Assembly (NCBI RefSeq): GCF_003311645.1
Contig: NZ_QEST01000081.1
Coordinates: 41,878 to 105,877 of the forward strand
Reading direction: 5' to 3'
Length of the DNA: 64,000 bases
From: Streptomyces sp. PT12
Lineage (GTDB): Bacteria; Actinomycetota; Actinomycetes; Streptomycetales; Streptomycetaceae
Each line of letters begins with the position of its first letter. Within the stretch, counting starts at the first letter, position 1. The notes below the pieces were generated by a model. It did no database searches. It was not told the DNA's origin and worked only from the letters and a program-made list of their open reading frames with translations. Shown in pieces: positions 19,345-28,622 of this stretch. Made by a program: the position numbers and the translations under genes.

Positions 19345-19838
19345 GTGGTGGTGGGGGCTGGGGACGGTCCCGGCAGGCCGCGCTCGGCGCGCCAGCCGTC
19401 CACGATGGCCTTCTGGAGCCCGAACATCTCCGCCTTCTCGACCGTCTCCTCGTGGTCGTACCCGAGCAGGTGCAGCACCCCGTGCACGGTGAGCAGCTGG
19501 AGCTCGGCGTCCATGGAGTGGCCCGTGGGGGCCGCCTCACCCTGCCGACGGGCCACCTCGGGGCAGAGCACGACATCCCCGAGCAGGCCCTGGACCGGCT
19601 CCTCCTCGTCCCGCGAGGGCGGCCGCAGCTCGTCCATCGGGAACGACATCACATCGGTGGGTCCCGGCAGCTCCATCCACTGGAGGTGGAGCTGCTCCAT
19701 CGCCGCCTCGTCCACCGCGATCACCGAGAGCTCGGAAAGCGGATGGATCCGCATCCGGGTCAGGGCGTAGCGCGCGATGTCGAGGATGGCCCGTTCGTCG
19801 ATCTCCAGGCCGGATTCGTTGTTGACCTCGATCGCCAT
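19341..19838 (-). CDS. ybeY: rRNA maturation endonuclease YbeY
   Basis: Zinc-dependent RNase needed for 16S rRNA 3'-end processing and ribosome quality control; 165 residues. The three-His zinc site [12 protein letters not shown] is intact near residues 114-125. It lies 12 bases after phoH and overlaps the next gene by four bases, the usual actinobacterial arrangement phoH-ybeY-corC-era. Confidence 0.95.
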   Translation of the reverse strand: MAIEVNNESGLEIDERAILDIARYALTRMRIHPLSELSVIAVDEAAMEQLHLQWMELPGPTDVMSFPMDELRPPSRDEEEPVQGLLGDVVLCPEVARRQGEAAPTGHSMDAELQLLTVHGVLHLLGYDHEETVEKAEMFGLQKAIVDGWRAERGLPGPSPAPTTT

Positions 19839-19850
19839 GATGAGGAGAGG

Positions 19851-20894
19851 CTACTTCCCGTTCCGGTCGCCGCCGCGGTCGCCGGTGCGTTCGCTGTTGC
19901 GGACGTCGAAGCGGTCGTAGGCGTCCACGATGCGGCCGACCAGCTTGTGGCGGACCACGTCCTGGCTCGTGAGGCGCGAGAAGTGCACGTCGTCGACGCC
20001 GTCAAGGATCTCCTGCACCTGGCGCAGGCCACTCTTGGTGCCGCCCGGCAGGTCGACCTGGGTCACATCGCCCGTGATCACGATCTTGGACTCGAACCCC
20101 AGGCGCGTGAGGAACATCTTCATCTGCTCGGGGTTGGTGTTCTGTGCCTCGTCCAGGATGATGAACGCGTCGTTCAGCGTCCGGCCGCGCATGTACGCGA
20201 GCGGCGCGACCTCGATCGTGCCCGCGCTGAGCAGCCGCGGGATCGAGTCGGGGTCGAGCATGTCGTGCAGCGCGTCGTAGAGGGGGCGCAGATACGGGTC
20301 GATCTTCTCGTAGAGCGTCCCCGGCAGGAAGCCGAGCCGCTCCCCCGCCTCGACCGCGGGACGGGTGAGGATGATCCGGTTGACCTGCTTCGACTGGAGC
20401 GCCTGCACGGCCTTGGCCATCGCCAGATAGGTCTTGCCCGTGCCCGCGGGGCCGATGCCGAAGACGATCGTGTGGGTGTCGATCGCGTCCACGTAACGCT
20501 TCTGGTTGAGCGTCTTGGGGCGGATGGTCTTCCCGCGGTTCGACAGGATGTTCTGCGTCAGGACCTGGGCCGGGCTGGCGCCCGAGCCCTCCTCGCCGCG
20601 CAGCATGCTGATCGACCGCTCCACGGCGTCCTCGCTCAGCGGCTGCCCGGTCCGCAGGACGAGCATCATCTCGTCGAACAGGCGCTGAACCAGGCGGACA
20701 TCGTCCTCCTCGCCGGTGGCGCTGATCTCGTTCCCCCGGACGTGGATGTCGGTGCCGGGGAAAGCCCGCTCGATGACGCGCAGCAGGGAGTCCCCGGAAC
20801 CCAGCACCGTGACCATGGGGTGCTTGGCCGGCACGGTGAACCGGGCGGTGGCCTCGGCGCGGGCCGCTGGCTGGTGTGTGGGTGTCTGTGTCAT
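19851..20894 (-). CDS. PhoH-like ATPase
   Basis: Cytoplasmic P-loop ATPase, 347 residues, related to the helicase core and often fused or linked to RNA metabolism. Walker A GIGPAGTGKTYLA lies near residues 145-157 and Walker B AFIILDEAQN near 243. The N-terminal region (HVRGNEISATGEEDDV) is KH-like. The start ATG at 20894 was chosen because the coding pattern and family similarity begin there; the frame stays open far upstream by chance. A GATACT -10-like element lies at 20937-20941 on the minus strand. First gene of the rRNA-maturation operon. Confidence 0.93.
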   Translation of the reverse strand: MTQTPTHQPAARAEATARFTVPAKHPMVTVLGSGDSLLRVIERAFPGTDIHVRGNEISATGEEDDVRLVQRLFDEMMLVLRTGQPLSEDAVERSISMLRGEEGSGASPAQVLTQNILSNRGKTIRPKTLNQKRYVDAIDTHTIVFGIGPAGTGKTYLAMAKAVQALQSKQVNRIILTRPAVEAGERLGFLPGTLYEKIDPYLRPLYDALHDMLDPDSIPRLLSAGTIEVAPLAYMRGRTLNDAFIILDEAQNTNPEQMKMFLTRLGFESKIVITGDVTQVDLPGGTKSGLRQVQEILDGVDDVHFSRLTSQDVVRHKLVGRIVDAYDRFDVRNSERTGDRGGDRNGK

Positions 20895-20986
20895 GGGCGG
20901 CCCACTGCGGACCTGCTCATCCCTCTCTGCGCTGGAGTATCCGTGAAGCCCAGGGTACGCCGCGGATCCGACAGAGCCACAGGAGA

Positions 20987-21697
20987 TTACCCAGCGCGAT
21001 CGACCCTGTTCGTCGTGCTCTTGACAACGCGCGCAGCGGTGCGGGACCGGCCGCGCGCGGCCGACTGGCCGACCACCGCGACGGCCAGCGCGAGCGCCGC
21101 CGCGGCCAGCAGCGCCCAGGCCGCGCCGAGCCCGATCAGGCCCGCACCGGCCGCCGCGCCCGCGCCCATCGTGGCCAGCACGACCGCCCGCCTGACCCAC
21201 GGCTGACCGCGCCCGTCGGCCATCAGCCCGGTGAGCGTGGAGGTGACCACGACCGTGGGAACGTCGCGGACGGCGAGGTGGCGCGCGGTCGCCGCCTGGC
21301 CGCCCAGGGCGAGCGCCAGCGCGCCCGAGACGAGCAACGCCCCCGTCTCGCCCGGGTGGTCGCGCGCCAGCAGCGCGGGCGCCGACCCGGCCACCAGCGC
21401 CACCACGGCGCACAGCAGCGCGGTGTGGCGGCCCGCCCAGACCTTCGGCGGCGCCGACCGCAGCGCGAGCCCGCCGAGCGCCGCGCCCGCCGCGAAGGCG
21501 GCGAGCACCACGGCGGGCCCGAGCACCGGCAGGCTCCCCGTGCCGGGCACGGCGGCGCCGAGGATGATCAGGTTCCCGGTCATGTTCCCGGCGAAGACGC
21601 CGCCGAGGGACAGAAAGCTGACCGCGTCGACCATGCCCGCGGCGAAGGTCAGCACCATCAGCAGGACGAGCGGCAAGCCCTGGCCCTGGCCTGGCAT
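20987..21697 (-). CDS. DUF1275 (YoaK-like) membrane protein
   Basis: Predicted inner-membrane protein, 236 residues with about six hydrophobic segments, starting MPGQGQGLPLVLLMVLTFAAG. The family signature AVSFLSLGGVFAGNMTGNLI is clear. Function of the family is not established. ATG at 21697 follows the sugar kinase stop by two bases, so the two genes are one transcript. The C-terminal tail is basic. Confidence 0.85.
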   Translation of the reverse strand: MPGQGQGLPLVLLMVLTFAAGMVDAVSFLSLGGVFAGNMTGNLIILGAAVPGTGSLPVLGPAVVLAAFAAGAALGGLALRSAPPKVWAGRHTALLCAVVALVAGSAPALLARDHPGETGALLVSGALALALGGQAATARHLAVRDVPTVVVTSTLTGLMADGRGQPWVRRAVVLATMGAGAAAGAGLIGLGAAWALLAAAALALAVAVVGQSAARGRSRTAARVVKSTTNRVDRAG

Positions 21698-21699
21698 CG

Positions 21700-22788
21700 T
21701 CAGGTGGCGGTGCGGAAGCCGAGGGTCGGCACCGCCCTGCGGCGCGGCCAGGGCCTGGGGTCCTCGGGCAGCACGTCGCGCAGGAACGCGTACCGCTCCA
21801 GGGCCTGCCCGAGCGGCCCGCTCTCCGGGGTGAGCCGCCGCACCCGCTGCCACCACGCGGCGATCTCGCCCCACCCTGGCGCGGACAGGGAGCCGCCGAA
21901 CTCCTGCACCGAGAGCGCCGCCGTGAGCCCGGCGAGCGCCAGCCGGTCGGCCAGCGGCCAGCCCGCGAGCGTCCCGGTGAGGAAGCCTGCGACGAAGACG
22001 TCGCCCGCGCCCGTGGTGTCAAGGGCCTCGACGACGATCGCGGGCACATCGGCCGTCTCCCCCGTGCCGCCGTCCACGGCGTACGCGCCGTCCGCGCCCA
22101 TGGTCACCACGGCGAGTGGCACCGTGCGGGTGAGGGCGTGGGCCGCCGCGCGCGGGGAGTCGGCGCGGGTGTAGCGCATGGCCTCGGTGGCGTTGGGCAG
22201 GAACGCCGCGCAGTGCTCCAGGTCGGGCAGCGCGGCCAGGTCCCAGCGCCCGGTGTCGTCCCAGCCGGTGTCCGCGAGGACGAGGCTGCCCGCGCGGGCG
22301 GCGGCGCCGATCCACTCCTGGGGCTGGCCGGGGGTGAGCGAGGCGACGCACGAGCGGGCGGGCGGCGGCTTCGGGTCGGCGGCCGAGACGGGCGCCTCGT
22401 GGCCGTGCGAGATCATGGTCCGCTCCCCGTCGTAGGCCAGGGAGACGGTGACGGGCGAGTGCCAGCCAGGGAGCGTGGCCGAGCGGGAGAGGTCGATGCC
22501 CTCGCCGCGCTCGAGCGTCTCCCAGCAGTACTCGCCGTAGTGGTCGTCGCCGAACGCCGCCGCGAGGCTCGTGCGCAGGCCGAGCCTGGCGAGGGCGGTG
22601 GCCATGTTCGCGACGCCGCCCGGGCTCGACCCCATCCCGCGCGCCCAGGACTCGGTGCCGCACACGGGCGCGGAGTCGAGCCCGGTGAAGATGATGTCGA
22701 GGAAGACGGTGCCGGTCAGGTACACGTCCCACGGGGGGTCCCCGGGCGCGCGCGCCCTGGCGAGTGGGTCGACGTTCTCCGTGGTCAC
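21700..22788 (-). CDS. PfkB-family carbohydrate kinase
   Basis: Ribokinase-like sugar or nucleoside kinase, 362 residues. The first glycine-rich signature is GSSPGGVANMATALARLG and the catalytic C-terminal signature is DTTGAGDVFVAGF, with the base Asp intact. GTG start at 22788 with GGGAG upstream. It is divergent from a GH4 glycosidase, and the pair may handle the sugar released by that enzyme. The substrate is not readable from sequence. Followed by the DUF1275 gene. Confidence 0.9.
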   Translation of the reverse strand: MTTENVDPLARARAPGDPPWDVYLTGTVFLDIIFTGLDSAPVCGTESWARGMGSSPGGVANMATALARLGLRTSLAAAFGDDHYGEYCWETLERGEGIDLSRSATLPGWHSPVTVSLAYDGERTMISHGHEAPVSAADPKPPPARSCVASLTPGQPQEWIGAAARAGSLVLADTGWDDTGRWDLAALPDLEHCAAFLPNATEAMRYTRADSPRAAAHALTRTVPLAVVTMGADGAYAVDGGTGETADVPAIVVEALDTTGAGDVFVAGFLTGTLAGWPLADRLALAGLTAALSVQEFGGSLSAPGWGEIAAWWQRVRRLTPESGPLGQALERYAFLRDVLPEDPRPWPRRRAVPTLGFRTAT

Positions 22789-22839
22789 GAGGCGCTCCCG
22801 GTCATGGCGGCGGTCCCTTCCTACGGTACGTTCCGCCTC

Positions 22840-24126
22840 ATGAGGCTCACGATCATCGGCGGCGGCGGTTTCCGTGTCCCCCTGGTATACCGGGCGCTAC
22901 TGACAACGCCGGGGAGCGAGGTCACGCTGTTCGACCTCGACGAGGCCAGGGTGCGGGTGATCGCCGACGTGCTCGCGGGCATGGCGGCCGGGCGCCGCGA
23001 CGCCCCGGCGGTGCGGATCGCGCCGTCGCTCGACGAGGCGGTGCGCGGCGCGGACTTCGTGTTCAGCGCGATCCGGGTGGGCGGCACGGCGGGCCGGGTG
23101 CGCGACGAGCGGGTGCCGCTGGCCCATGGGGTGCTCGGGCAGGAGACGGTGGGCGCGGGCGGCGTGCTCTACGGGCTGCGCACCGTGCCGGTGGCGCTGC
23201 GGATCGCGGCCCGCGTGCGGGCGCTCGCCCCCGACGCGTGGCTGATCAACTTCACCAACCCCGCGGGTCTCGTGACCGAGGCGATGGCCGCGGAGCTGGG
23301 CCACCGGGTCATCGGCATCTGCGACTCCCCCGTGGGCCTGGTGCGGCGCGCGGCGCGCGCGGCGGGCGTGGACCCCGACGAGGTGCGCTACGGCTATCTG
23401 GGCCTCAACCACCTGGGCTGGCTGCGCTCGTTGACCCACAGGGGCCGTGATCTGCTGCCGGGGCTGCTCGCGGACGACGCGGCGCTCGCGTCGTTCGAGG
23501 AAGGGCGCCTCTTCGGCGGCGAGCTGCTGCGGGCGCTCGGCGCGCTGCCCAACGAATACCTCCAGTACTACTACCGCGCGCGGGAAACGCTCGGGGCCGC
23601 GCGGGAGGCGGACGAGACGCGCGGGGAGTTCCTCGACCGCCAGCAGGGCGCGTTCTTCGCCGCGGCGGCCCGTGACCCCGGGGGCGCGGGCGCGCTGTGG
23701 GAGCGCGCCAGGCGGGAGCGCGAGGAGACCTATGGCGGCGGGGACCGCGACCCGTGGGACCTGGAGGGGGGCGGCTACGAACGCGTCGCGCTCGCCCTGA
23801 TGCGCGCCATCGCCGAGGACCGCCGCACGCGGCTGATCCTCAACGTCCGCAACGGCGACGCCTGTCCCGCCCTGCCCCATGACGCGATCGTCGAGACGGT
23901 GTGCGAGGTCGGCGCCAAGGGCGCCCACCCGGTGCCCTGTCTGTCCCCCGGCATGGCGGAGCTCGGCCTGATGCTCCAGGTGAAGGCGGCCGAACGCGCC
24001 ACGATCGAGGCGGCCGTGAAGCGCTCGCGCCCCGCGGCCTTGCGCGCCCTGGCCCTGCACCCCCTGGTGGGCTCGGCGGACACGGCGTCCAGGATCCTGG
24101 CGGCGGTGGCGTTCCCGCCGCTCTAG
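22840..24126 (+). CDS. GH4 family glycosidase (6-phospho-beta-glucosidase type)
   Basis: NAD+ and Mn2+-dependent glycosidase, 428 residues. The N-terminal Rossmann motif is GGGGFRVPLVYRALL. NFTNPAGLVTEA, the metal-binding Cys in GICDSPVGLV, and His in LNHLGWLRSL follow, all expected for GH4 enzymes that act by an oxidation-elimination route. Length and motifs fit the 6-phospho-beta-glucosidase branch. No PTS or transporter gene lies next to it. A TACGTT hexamer ends seven bases before the ATG, suggesting a leaderless message. Convergent with rnz. Confidence 0.9.
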   Translation: MRLTIIGGGGFRVPLVYRALLTTPGSEVTLFDLDEARVRVIADVLAGMAAGRRDAPAVRIAPSLDEAVRGADFVFSAIRVGGTAGRVRDERVPLAHGVLGQETVGAGGVLYGLRTVPVALRIAARVRALAPDAWLINFTNPAGLVTEAMAAELGHRVIGICDSPVGLVRRAARAAGVDPDEVRYGYLGLNHLGWLRSLTHRGRDLLPGLLADDAALASFEEGRLFGGELLRALGALPNEYLQYYYRARETLGAAREADETRGEFLDRQQGAFFAAAARDPGGAGALWERARREREETYGGGDRDPWDLEGGGYERVALALMRAIAEDRRTRLILNVRNGDACPALPHDAIVETVCEVGAKGAHPVPCLSPGMAELGLMLQVKAAERATIEAAVKRSRPAALRALALHPLVGSADTASRILAAVAFPPL

Positions 24127-24128
24127 GG

Positions 24129-24160
24129 CCCGCGCCGCCCTGAGGGGCGTCAGGCGCGGG
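24129..24160. terminator. hairpin between GH4 gene and rnz
   Basis: CCCGCGCC and GGCGCGGG form a perfect 8-bp stem with a 16-base loop in the gap between convergent genes, overlapping the last codons of rnz. Confidence 0.4.
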
Positions 24161-25058
24161 GCGGGACGGGGACGCGGTCCAGGTCACCGGCCACCGTGAG
24201 GGCGCCGGTGAAGCCCGCGGCGCGCGCCTCGTCCTCGAACGCCGCGGGGTCCTGGTAGCGCTGCGAGAAGTGCGTCAGCACCAGGTGCCGCACCCCGGCC
24301 CCCGCGGCGACGCGCGCGGCCTGCGCGGCGGTGAGGTGGCCGTACTCCTCGGCCAGGCGCGCGTCGCGGTCGAGGAAGGTGGACTCGATGACCAGCAGGT
24401 CACACCCGTCGGCCAGCTCGTGGACCCCGTCGCACAGCCGCGTGTCCATGATGAACGCGAAGCGCTGGCCCCGGCGTTCGACGCTGACCTCGTCCAGGGT
24501 CACTCCGCGCAGCGAGCCCTCCCGCATCAGCCGCCCGACGTCGGGGCCGCCGATGCCGTGGGCCGCGAGGCGGTCGGGGAGCATCGTGCGGCCCGCGTGT
24601 TCGGTCAGCCGGTAGCCGTAGGAGTCGATCGGGTGCGACAGGGGGCGCGCATGGAGCGTGTACCCCTCCGTTCGCGCCAACGCGCCCCCCTCGCCCGCGA
24701 CGGGGCTCGGCTCGATCCTCGCCGTCTCGTGGTACGCGGTGGCGTGGCGCAGCCGGTCGAAGTACGCCTGCCCGGTGGCCGGGTAGTGCACGGGCACGGG
24801 GTGCGGCACGCGGTCGAGGCTGACGCGCTGGAGGACCCCGGCGAGCCCGAGTGCGTGGTCGCCGTGGAAGTGGGTGACGCAGATCCGGGTCAGCTGGTGC
24901 GCGGTGACCCCGGCGTACAGCAGCTGCCGCTGCGTTCCCTCGCCGGGGTCGAACAGGATCGCGTCGGAGTCCCAGCGCAGGACGTAGCCGTTGTGGTTGC
25001 GCAGCCGGGTCGGCACCTGGCTCGCGGTGCCGAGCACCACGAGCTCACGCGCGGGCAC
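24150..25058 (-). CDS. rnz: ribonuclease Z
   Basis: tRNA 3'-processing endonuclease of the metallo-beta-lactamase fold, 302 residues. The zinc motif [13 protein letters not shown] is near residues 61-73; further ligands are in [10 protein letters not shown] and [12 protein letters not shown] start at 25058 with GGGAGC upstream. It lies 12 bases after the HIT-family gene, and the two look co-transcribed. Confidence 0.93.
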   Translation of the reverse strand: MPARELVVLGTASQVPTRLRNHNGYVLRWDSDAILFDPGEGTQRQLLYAGVTAHQLTRICVTHFHGDHALGLAGVLQRVSLDRVPHPVPVHYPATGQAYFDRLRHATAYHETARIEPSPVAGEGGALARTEGYTLHARPLSHPIDSYGYRLTEHAGRTMLPDRLAAHGIGGPDVGRLMREGSLRGVTLDEVSVERRGQRFAFIMDTRLCDGVHELADGCDLLVIESTFLDRDARLAEEYGHLTAAQAARVAAGAGVRHLVLTHFSQRYQDPAAFEDEARAAGFTGALTVAGDLDRVPVPPRA

Positions 25059-25070
25059 CGGCGGCTCCCG

Positions 25071-25430
25071 CTACCCGGGCGGCCACGCGAGGCCGCGCCC
25101 GCCCAGCACATGGGCGTGCGCGTGGAAGACGGTCTGACCGGCCCCGACCCCCGTGTTGAACACGATGCGGTACCCGGTCTCGTCCACCTTCCCCCCCTCG
25201 GCCACCGCGCCCGCCTCGCGCAGCACGTCGGCGGCCAGCGCGGGCGCCTCGGTGGCGAGGGTCACGGCGTCCCGGTAGTGCGCCTTGGGGATCACCAGCA
25301 CATGGCAGGGCGCCTGGGGGTTGATGTCCTGGAAGGCGACCACCGTGTCCGTCTCGCGGACCACCGTCGCCGGGACCTCGCCCGCCACGATCTTGCAGAA
25401 CAGGCAGTCGGCCTGGGCTTCTCCCGCCAT
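25071..25430 (-). CDS. HIT family nucleotide hydrolase
   Basis: 119-residue histidine-triad protein. The triad is VFHAHAHVLGG near residue 100. CLFCKI near the N-terminus is the conserved zinc-like Cys pair of the HinT branch. Substrates of such enzymes are nucleoside phosphoramidates or adenylates. ATG at 25430 matches homologues; an in-frame ATG at 25463 is less likely. First gene of a two-gene unit with rnz. Confidence 0.93.
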   Translation of the reverse strand: MAGEAQADCLFCKIVAGEVPATVVRETDTVVAFQDINPQAPCHVLVIPKAHYRDAVTLATEAPALAADVLREAGAVAEGGKVDETGYRIVFNTGVGAGQTVFHAHAHVLGGRGLAWPPG

Positions 25431-25620
25431 CGCCTTGGGGCCCTCCTCGCGGGCGTCGTCCAACGAGTACGCCCCCGGATGCTATCGGCTGACCTGGGTG
25501 CCTGGAACGCGGGGATGCGGGTACGCGCTCCGTCGGCTCGCCCGGGCACTGTCAGAACCGGCTGGTAACCTCCGACGGCGGGCATGGAAACGACACCGCG
25601 CGACCCGAGGACAAGGGATC

Positions 25621-27162
25621 ATGACCGCAGAGCCGCAGCGGGAGCAGTGGGGCTCACGCCTCGGATTCCTCATGGCTGCCATCGGCTCGGCGATCGGTCT
25701 CGGGAACATCTGGCGCTTCCCCGCCGTCGCCTACGAGAACGGCGGCGGGGCGTTCCTGCTGCCCTATCTGCTCGCCCTGCTCACGGCCGGGATCCCGCTG
25801 CTCATCCTCGAGTACGCCATCGGCCGCAGCCGCCGCTCCTCGCCGCCCGGCGCGACCCGGCTGCTGGCCCGCCCCGCCGAGGCGATCGGCTGGTGGCAGG
25901 TGGCGATCTGCTTCGTCGTCGCCACGTACTACGCCGCGATCCTGGCGTGGGCCGTGCGCTACGTCGGCTTCTCCTTCGACCGGTCATGGGGCGACGACCC
26001 CGAGGCGTTCCTCATGGGGGACTTCCTCGAGGTCTCCGAGGACCCGGGCGACGTCTCGACGTTCGTGCCGGGCGTGGCCTGGCCGCTGATCGCGGTCTGG
26101 GCCGCCGTCCTGGTCATCCTGGCCCTGGGCGTGCGGCGCGGCATCGAGCGGGCGAACACCGTGTTCATCCCGCTGCTCGTCGCGTTCTTCCTCGTCCTGG
26201 TGGTGCGGGCGCTCACCCTCGAAGGCGCCGGCCTCGGCCTCGACGCGCTGTTCTCGCCCGACTGGGGCGCCCTGGGGAACGGCAGCGTGTGGGTCGCGGC
26301 CTACGGGCAGATCTTCTTCTCGCTCTCCGTCGGCTTCGGCATCATGATCACCTACGCCTCGTATCTCCATCGCGGGTCCGACCTCACCGGCTCCGCCATG
26401 GTCGCCGGGTTCGCCAACAGCTCGTTCGAGATCCTGGCGGGCATCGCGGTCTTCGCCACGCTCGGCTTCATGGCGGCGCAGGCCGGGGTCGGGGTCGGCG
26501 AGGTGACGGACAGCGGCGTGGGGCTGGCGTTCGTGGCGTTCCCGCAGATCATCTCCGAGATGCCGATGGGCGCGCTGTTCGGCGTGCTGTTCTTCGCCTC
26601 GCTGGTGATCGCCGGGCTCACGTCGCTGATCAGCATCGTGCAGGTGATCGTCGCCGCGGTCGAGGGCAGGACGGGGCTGCGCCGCGTCCCCGCCGTGCTC
26701 ACGGTCGGCGGGGCGGTCGCCGTGGTCTCCACGCTGCTGTTCTCGACCGGCAGTGGGCTGCACTTCCTCGACGTGGCCGACCACTTCATCAACCAGTACG
26801 GCATCGTCCTCGCGGGCCTCGTCCTCGTGGTGACGGTCAGCTGGGTGCTGCGCAAGCTGCCCGCGCTCCAGCGCGACGCCGACGCCACGTCGGCGATCGG
26901 CCTGGGCATCTGGTGGCGCGTGTGCCTCGGGGCCGTGACGCCGCTCGTGCTCACCTGGATGATGGTGGACAGCCTGACCGACGAGTTCGAGGAGAATTAC
27001 GCCGGATACGACTCGTCGTTCCTGCTCTGGTCCGGGTGGGCCGTGGCGGGCGGTGCGCTGCTGATCGGCGTGGTGTTCTCGCTGGTCCCGTGGCGGCGCT
27101 CCCCGGCCGCCCCGCCCCCGCCCACCGCCGAGCCTGAGCAGGTGCCGGAGAGGAGCCTGTGA
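25621..27162 (+). CDS. neurotransmitter:sodium symporter family transporter (methionine/alanine importer type)
   Basis: Sodium-dependent amino-acid transporter, 513 residues, about twelve transmembrane helices. TM1 carries the NSS signature AIGSAIGLGNIWRFP followed by NGGGAFLLPYL. ATG at 25621 was chosen because that signature begins 16 residues in; AAGGG lies 3-7 bases upstream. The next gene is a 36-residue one-helix protein, the arrangement of the corynebacterial MetPS system, so methionine or alanine uptake is a reasonable guess. It overlaps the small gene by one base. Confidence 0.9.
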   Translation: MTAEPQREQWGSRLGFLMAAIGSAIGLGNIWRFPAVAYENGGGAFLLPYLLALLTAGIPLLILEYAIGRSRRSSPPGATRLLARPAEAIGWWQVAICFVVATYYAAILAWAVRYVGFSFDRSWGDDPEAFLMGDFLEVSEDPGDVSTFVPGVAWPLIAVWAAVLVILALGVRRGIERANTVFIPLLVAFFLVLVVRALTLEGAGLGLDALFSPDWGALGNGSVWVAAYGQIFFSLSVGFGIMITYASYLHRGSDLTGSAMVAGFANSSFEILAGIAVFATLGFMAAQAGVGVGEVTDSGVGLAFVAFPQIISEMPMGALFGVLFFASLVIAGLTSLISIVQVIVAAVEGRTGLRRVPAVLTVGGAVAVVSTLLFSTGSGLHFLDVADHFINQYGIVLAGLVLVVTVSWVLRKLPALQRDADATSAIGLGIWWRVCLGAVTPLVLTWMMVDSLTDEFEENYAGYDSSFLLWSGWAVAGGALLIGVVFSLVPWRRSPAAPPPPTAEPEQVPERSL

Positions 27163-27272
27163 TGTCCACGGATGCCGTGGTGATGCTGATCGTGACCATC
27201 GGGGTGGTGTGGGGCGGCCTGGTGGCCGCGATCGTCAAGCTGCGCGGCCACCCCGATGAGCGGGCCTCGTAA
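27162..27272 (+). CDS. small subunit of NSS transporter, MetS-like
   Basis: 36-residue one-helix membrane protein, beginning MSTDAVVMLIVTIGVVWGG and ending in a short basic tail. The ATG shares one base with the transporter stop (TGATG). In Corynebacterium the similar MetS peptide is needed for MetP function. The next gene starts inside its last six codons. Confidence 0.8.
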   Translation: MSTDAVVMLIVTIGVVWGGLVAAIVKLRGHPDERAS

Positions 27273-28593
27273 CGCCGTCCGGCTCCGTTTCTCGCTGGCC
27301 ACCGACCCGGACACCGGGCGGCCCGTGGCCACGGCGGTGGACGCGCCGGGCGGGGGCGCGGCGTTCGAGGGCGCGGCGTTCGAGGGGGTGCCCGCCGCGC
27401 TGGCGCACCTGGTCGCCGCGGCGGCCCCGGCCCCCGGCCGCGGATCGCTCGGCCACTCCAGGGTGCCGGGCGGCGGGGGCGCGGTGCTGTGCCATGTGCC
27501 CGAGGGCGGCGGCACCGCGGAGGTGCTGTTCGTGCCGGACGGCGCGGCGGGGGCGCCCGTTCCGCACCCCGTCGACCTGTGGCGGCCGCCGGGGTGGGCG
27601 GACGACGAGCGGCTGGCGCGGTTCGCCAGGGAGCGGGCGGACCGGGTGGTGCCGTTCCTGTCCGATGTGCGGCGGCTGTTCGTCTCGTTCGACGGGCGGC
27701 CGCTCGTCGTCGCCGAGGACGAGCAGGAGACGGTGGCGCTGTGGATCGCGCTCGCCTGCCGCTTTCTGCACCGCTCGGGCGAGCCCGCGAACGCCGGGGC
27801 GCTGACGTTCACCACGCGCGCCCCCCGGCCCCACGACGCGCCCCAGCAGATCGTGGGGATCGGCCCCGACAGCCCGTTCGACCGCGCCGACCCGCGGCTG
27901 CTGCGCGCCCGGTACCGGGTGCACGACGGGCTCGGCGGCGAGGGCAGCCCGCCCGAGCCCGACCCCTGGGTGGAGCAGGTGGTGCGCTCGTGGCTGCGCC
28001 CCGCCGACGAGCGGCTGAGGCTTGCGGCGGAGCGGCTGCGCGGGCGCCCCCACGAGCTGCGCGGCGTCGGTCTGTTCCGGATGCTGGCCGGGCGGCTGCC
28101 CGCGGGCGGCCCCGGGGACGCCGCGTCCCTCGTGCTGCTCTACGAGCTGGTGTGGGGCAGGGACGACCCCGATGTCGCGGGCGCGCTCGAGCTGATCCGC
28201 TCGTGCCCCCCGGCGCTGCTCGCCGAGGCGCAGCTGCGCCCCCGGCTCGCCGGGGCGCTGGTCGGCACGGGCGAGATCACCGACGAGCACTGCGCGCTGG
28301 CGAGGGAGCTGCTGCGGGTCGAGCGCACCCTGCCGCTCGACCCGGTGCCGCGCACCACGGCCCAGCTGCTGATCGCGGGCCAGGACATCGCGGCGGGCGG
28401 CCCGGCGGCCGAGGCCGCGGAGCGCTTTCTGCGCACCGAGCTGAACATGCCGCACCCCCGCGTCCCCCGGGCCCCGCTCGCCTGGGCCCGCCGTCGGCTG
28501 CGCCGCTCCGAGACCGGCGCGCGCCTGCCCCCGCCGCTCCCTGGCCCGCGCCGCGGGCGCCGCACGGAGTGGGAGGAGCGCCCCGGCGCGTGA
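27256..28593 (+). CDS. GTPase-associated protein 1 (GAP1)-like protein
   Basis: 445 residues, no signal or membrane segment. The middle part resembles GAP1 middle domains: ARFARERADRVVPFLSDVRR, LVVAEDEQETVALWIALAC, and LTFTTRAPRPHDAPQQIVGI, near residues 115-205. The N-terminal 110 residues are shorter than in typical GAP1 proteins, and the C-terminal region ends early in a basic tail. GAP1 proteins normally accompany a GTPase and other parts of actinobacterial conflict systems; none of these is next to this gene. It overlaps the small transporter subunit by 17 bases. The similarity is recalled from family patterns, not from a search. Confidence 0.5.
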   Translation: MSGPRNAVRLRFSLATDPDTGRPVATAVDAPGGGAAFEGAAFEGVPAALAHLVAAAAPAPGRGSLGHSRVPGGGGAVLCHVPEGGGTAEVLFVPDGAAGAPVPHPVDLWRPPGWADDERLARFARERADRVVPFLSDVRRLFVSFDGRPLVVAEDEQETVALWIALACRFLHRSGEPANAGALTFTTRAPRPHDAPQQIVGIGPDSPFDRADPRLLRARYRVHDGLGGEGSPPEPDPWVEQVVRSWLRPADERLRLAAERLRGRPHELRGVGLFRMLAGRLPAGGPGDAASLVLLYELVWGRDDPDVAGALELIRSCPPALLAEAQLRPRLAGALVGTGEITDEHCALARELLRVERTLPLDPVPRTTAQLLIAGQDIAAGGPAAEAAERFLRTELNMPHPRVPRAPLAWARRRLRRSETGARLPPPLPGPRRGRRTEWEERPGA

Positions 28594-28622
28594 CGGGCGT
28601 CACCGGCGCGCGCGGGGCGCGT

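Noticed and set aside
20895-22049. phoH frame open for a further 385 codons upstream
   Set aside because: It covers the DUF1275 and kinase genes in a shadow frame; PhoH similarity begins at 20894.
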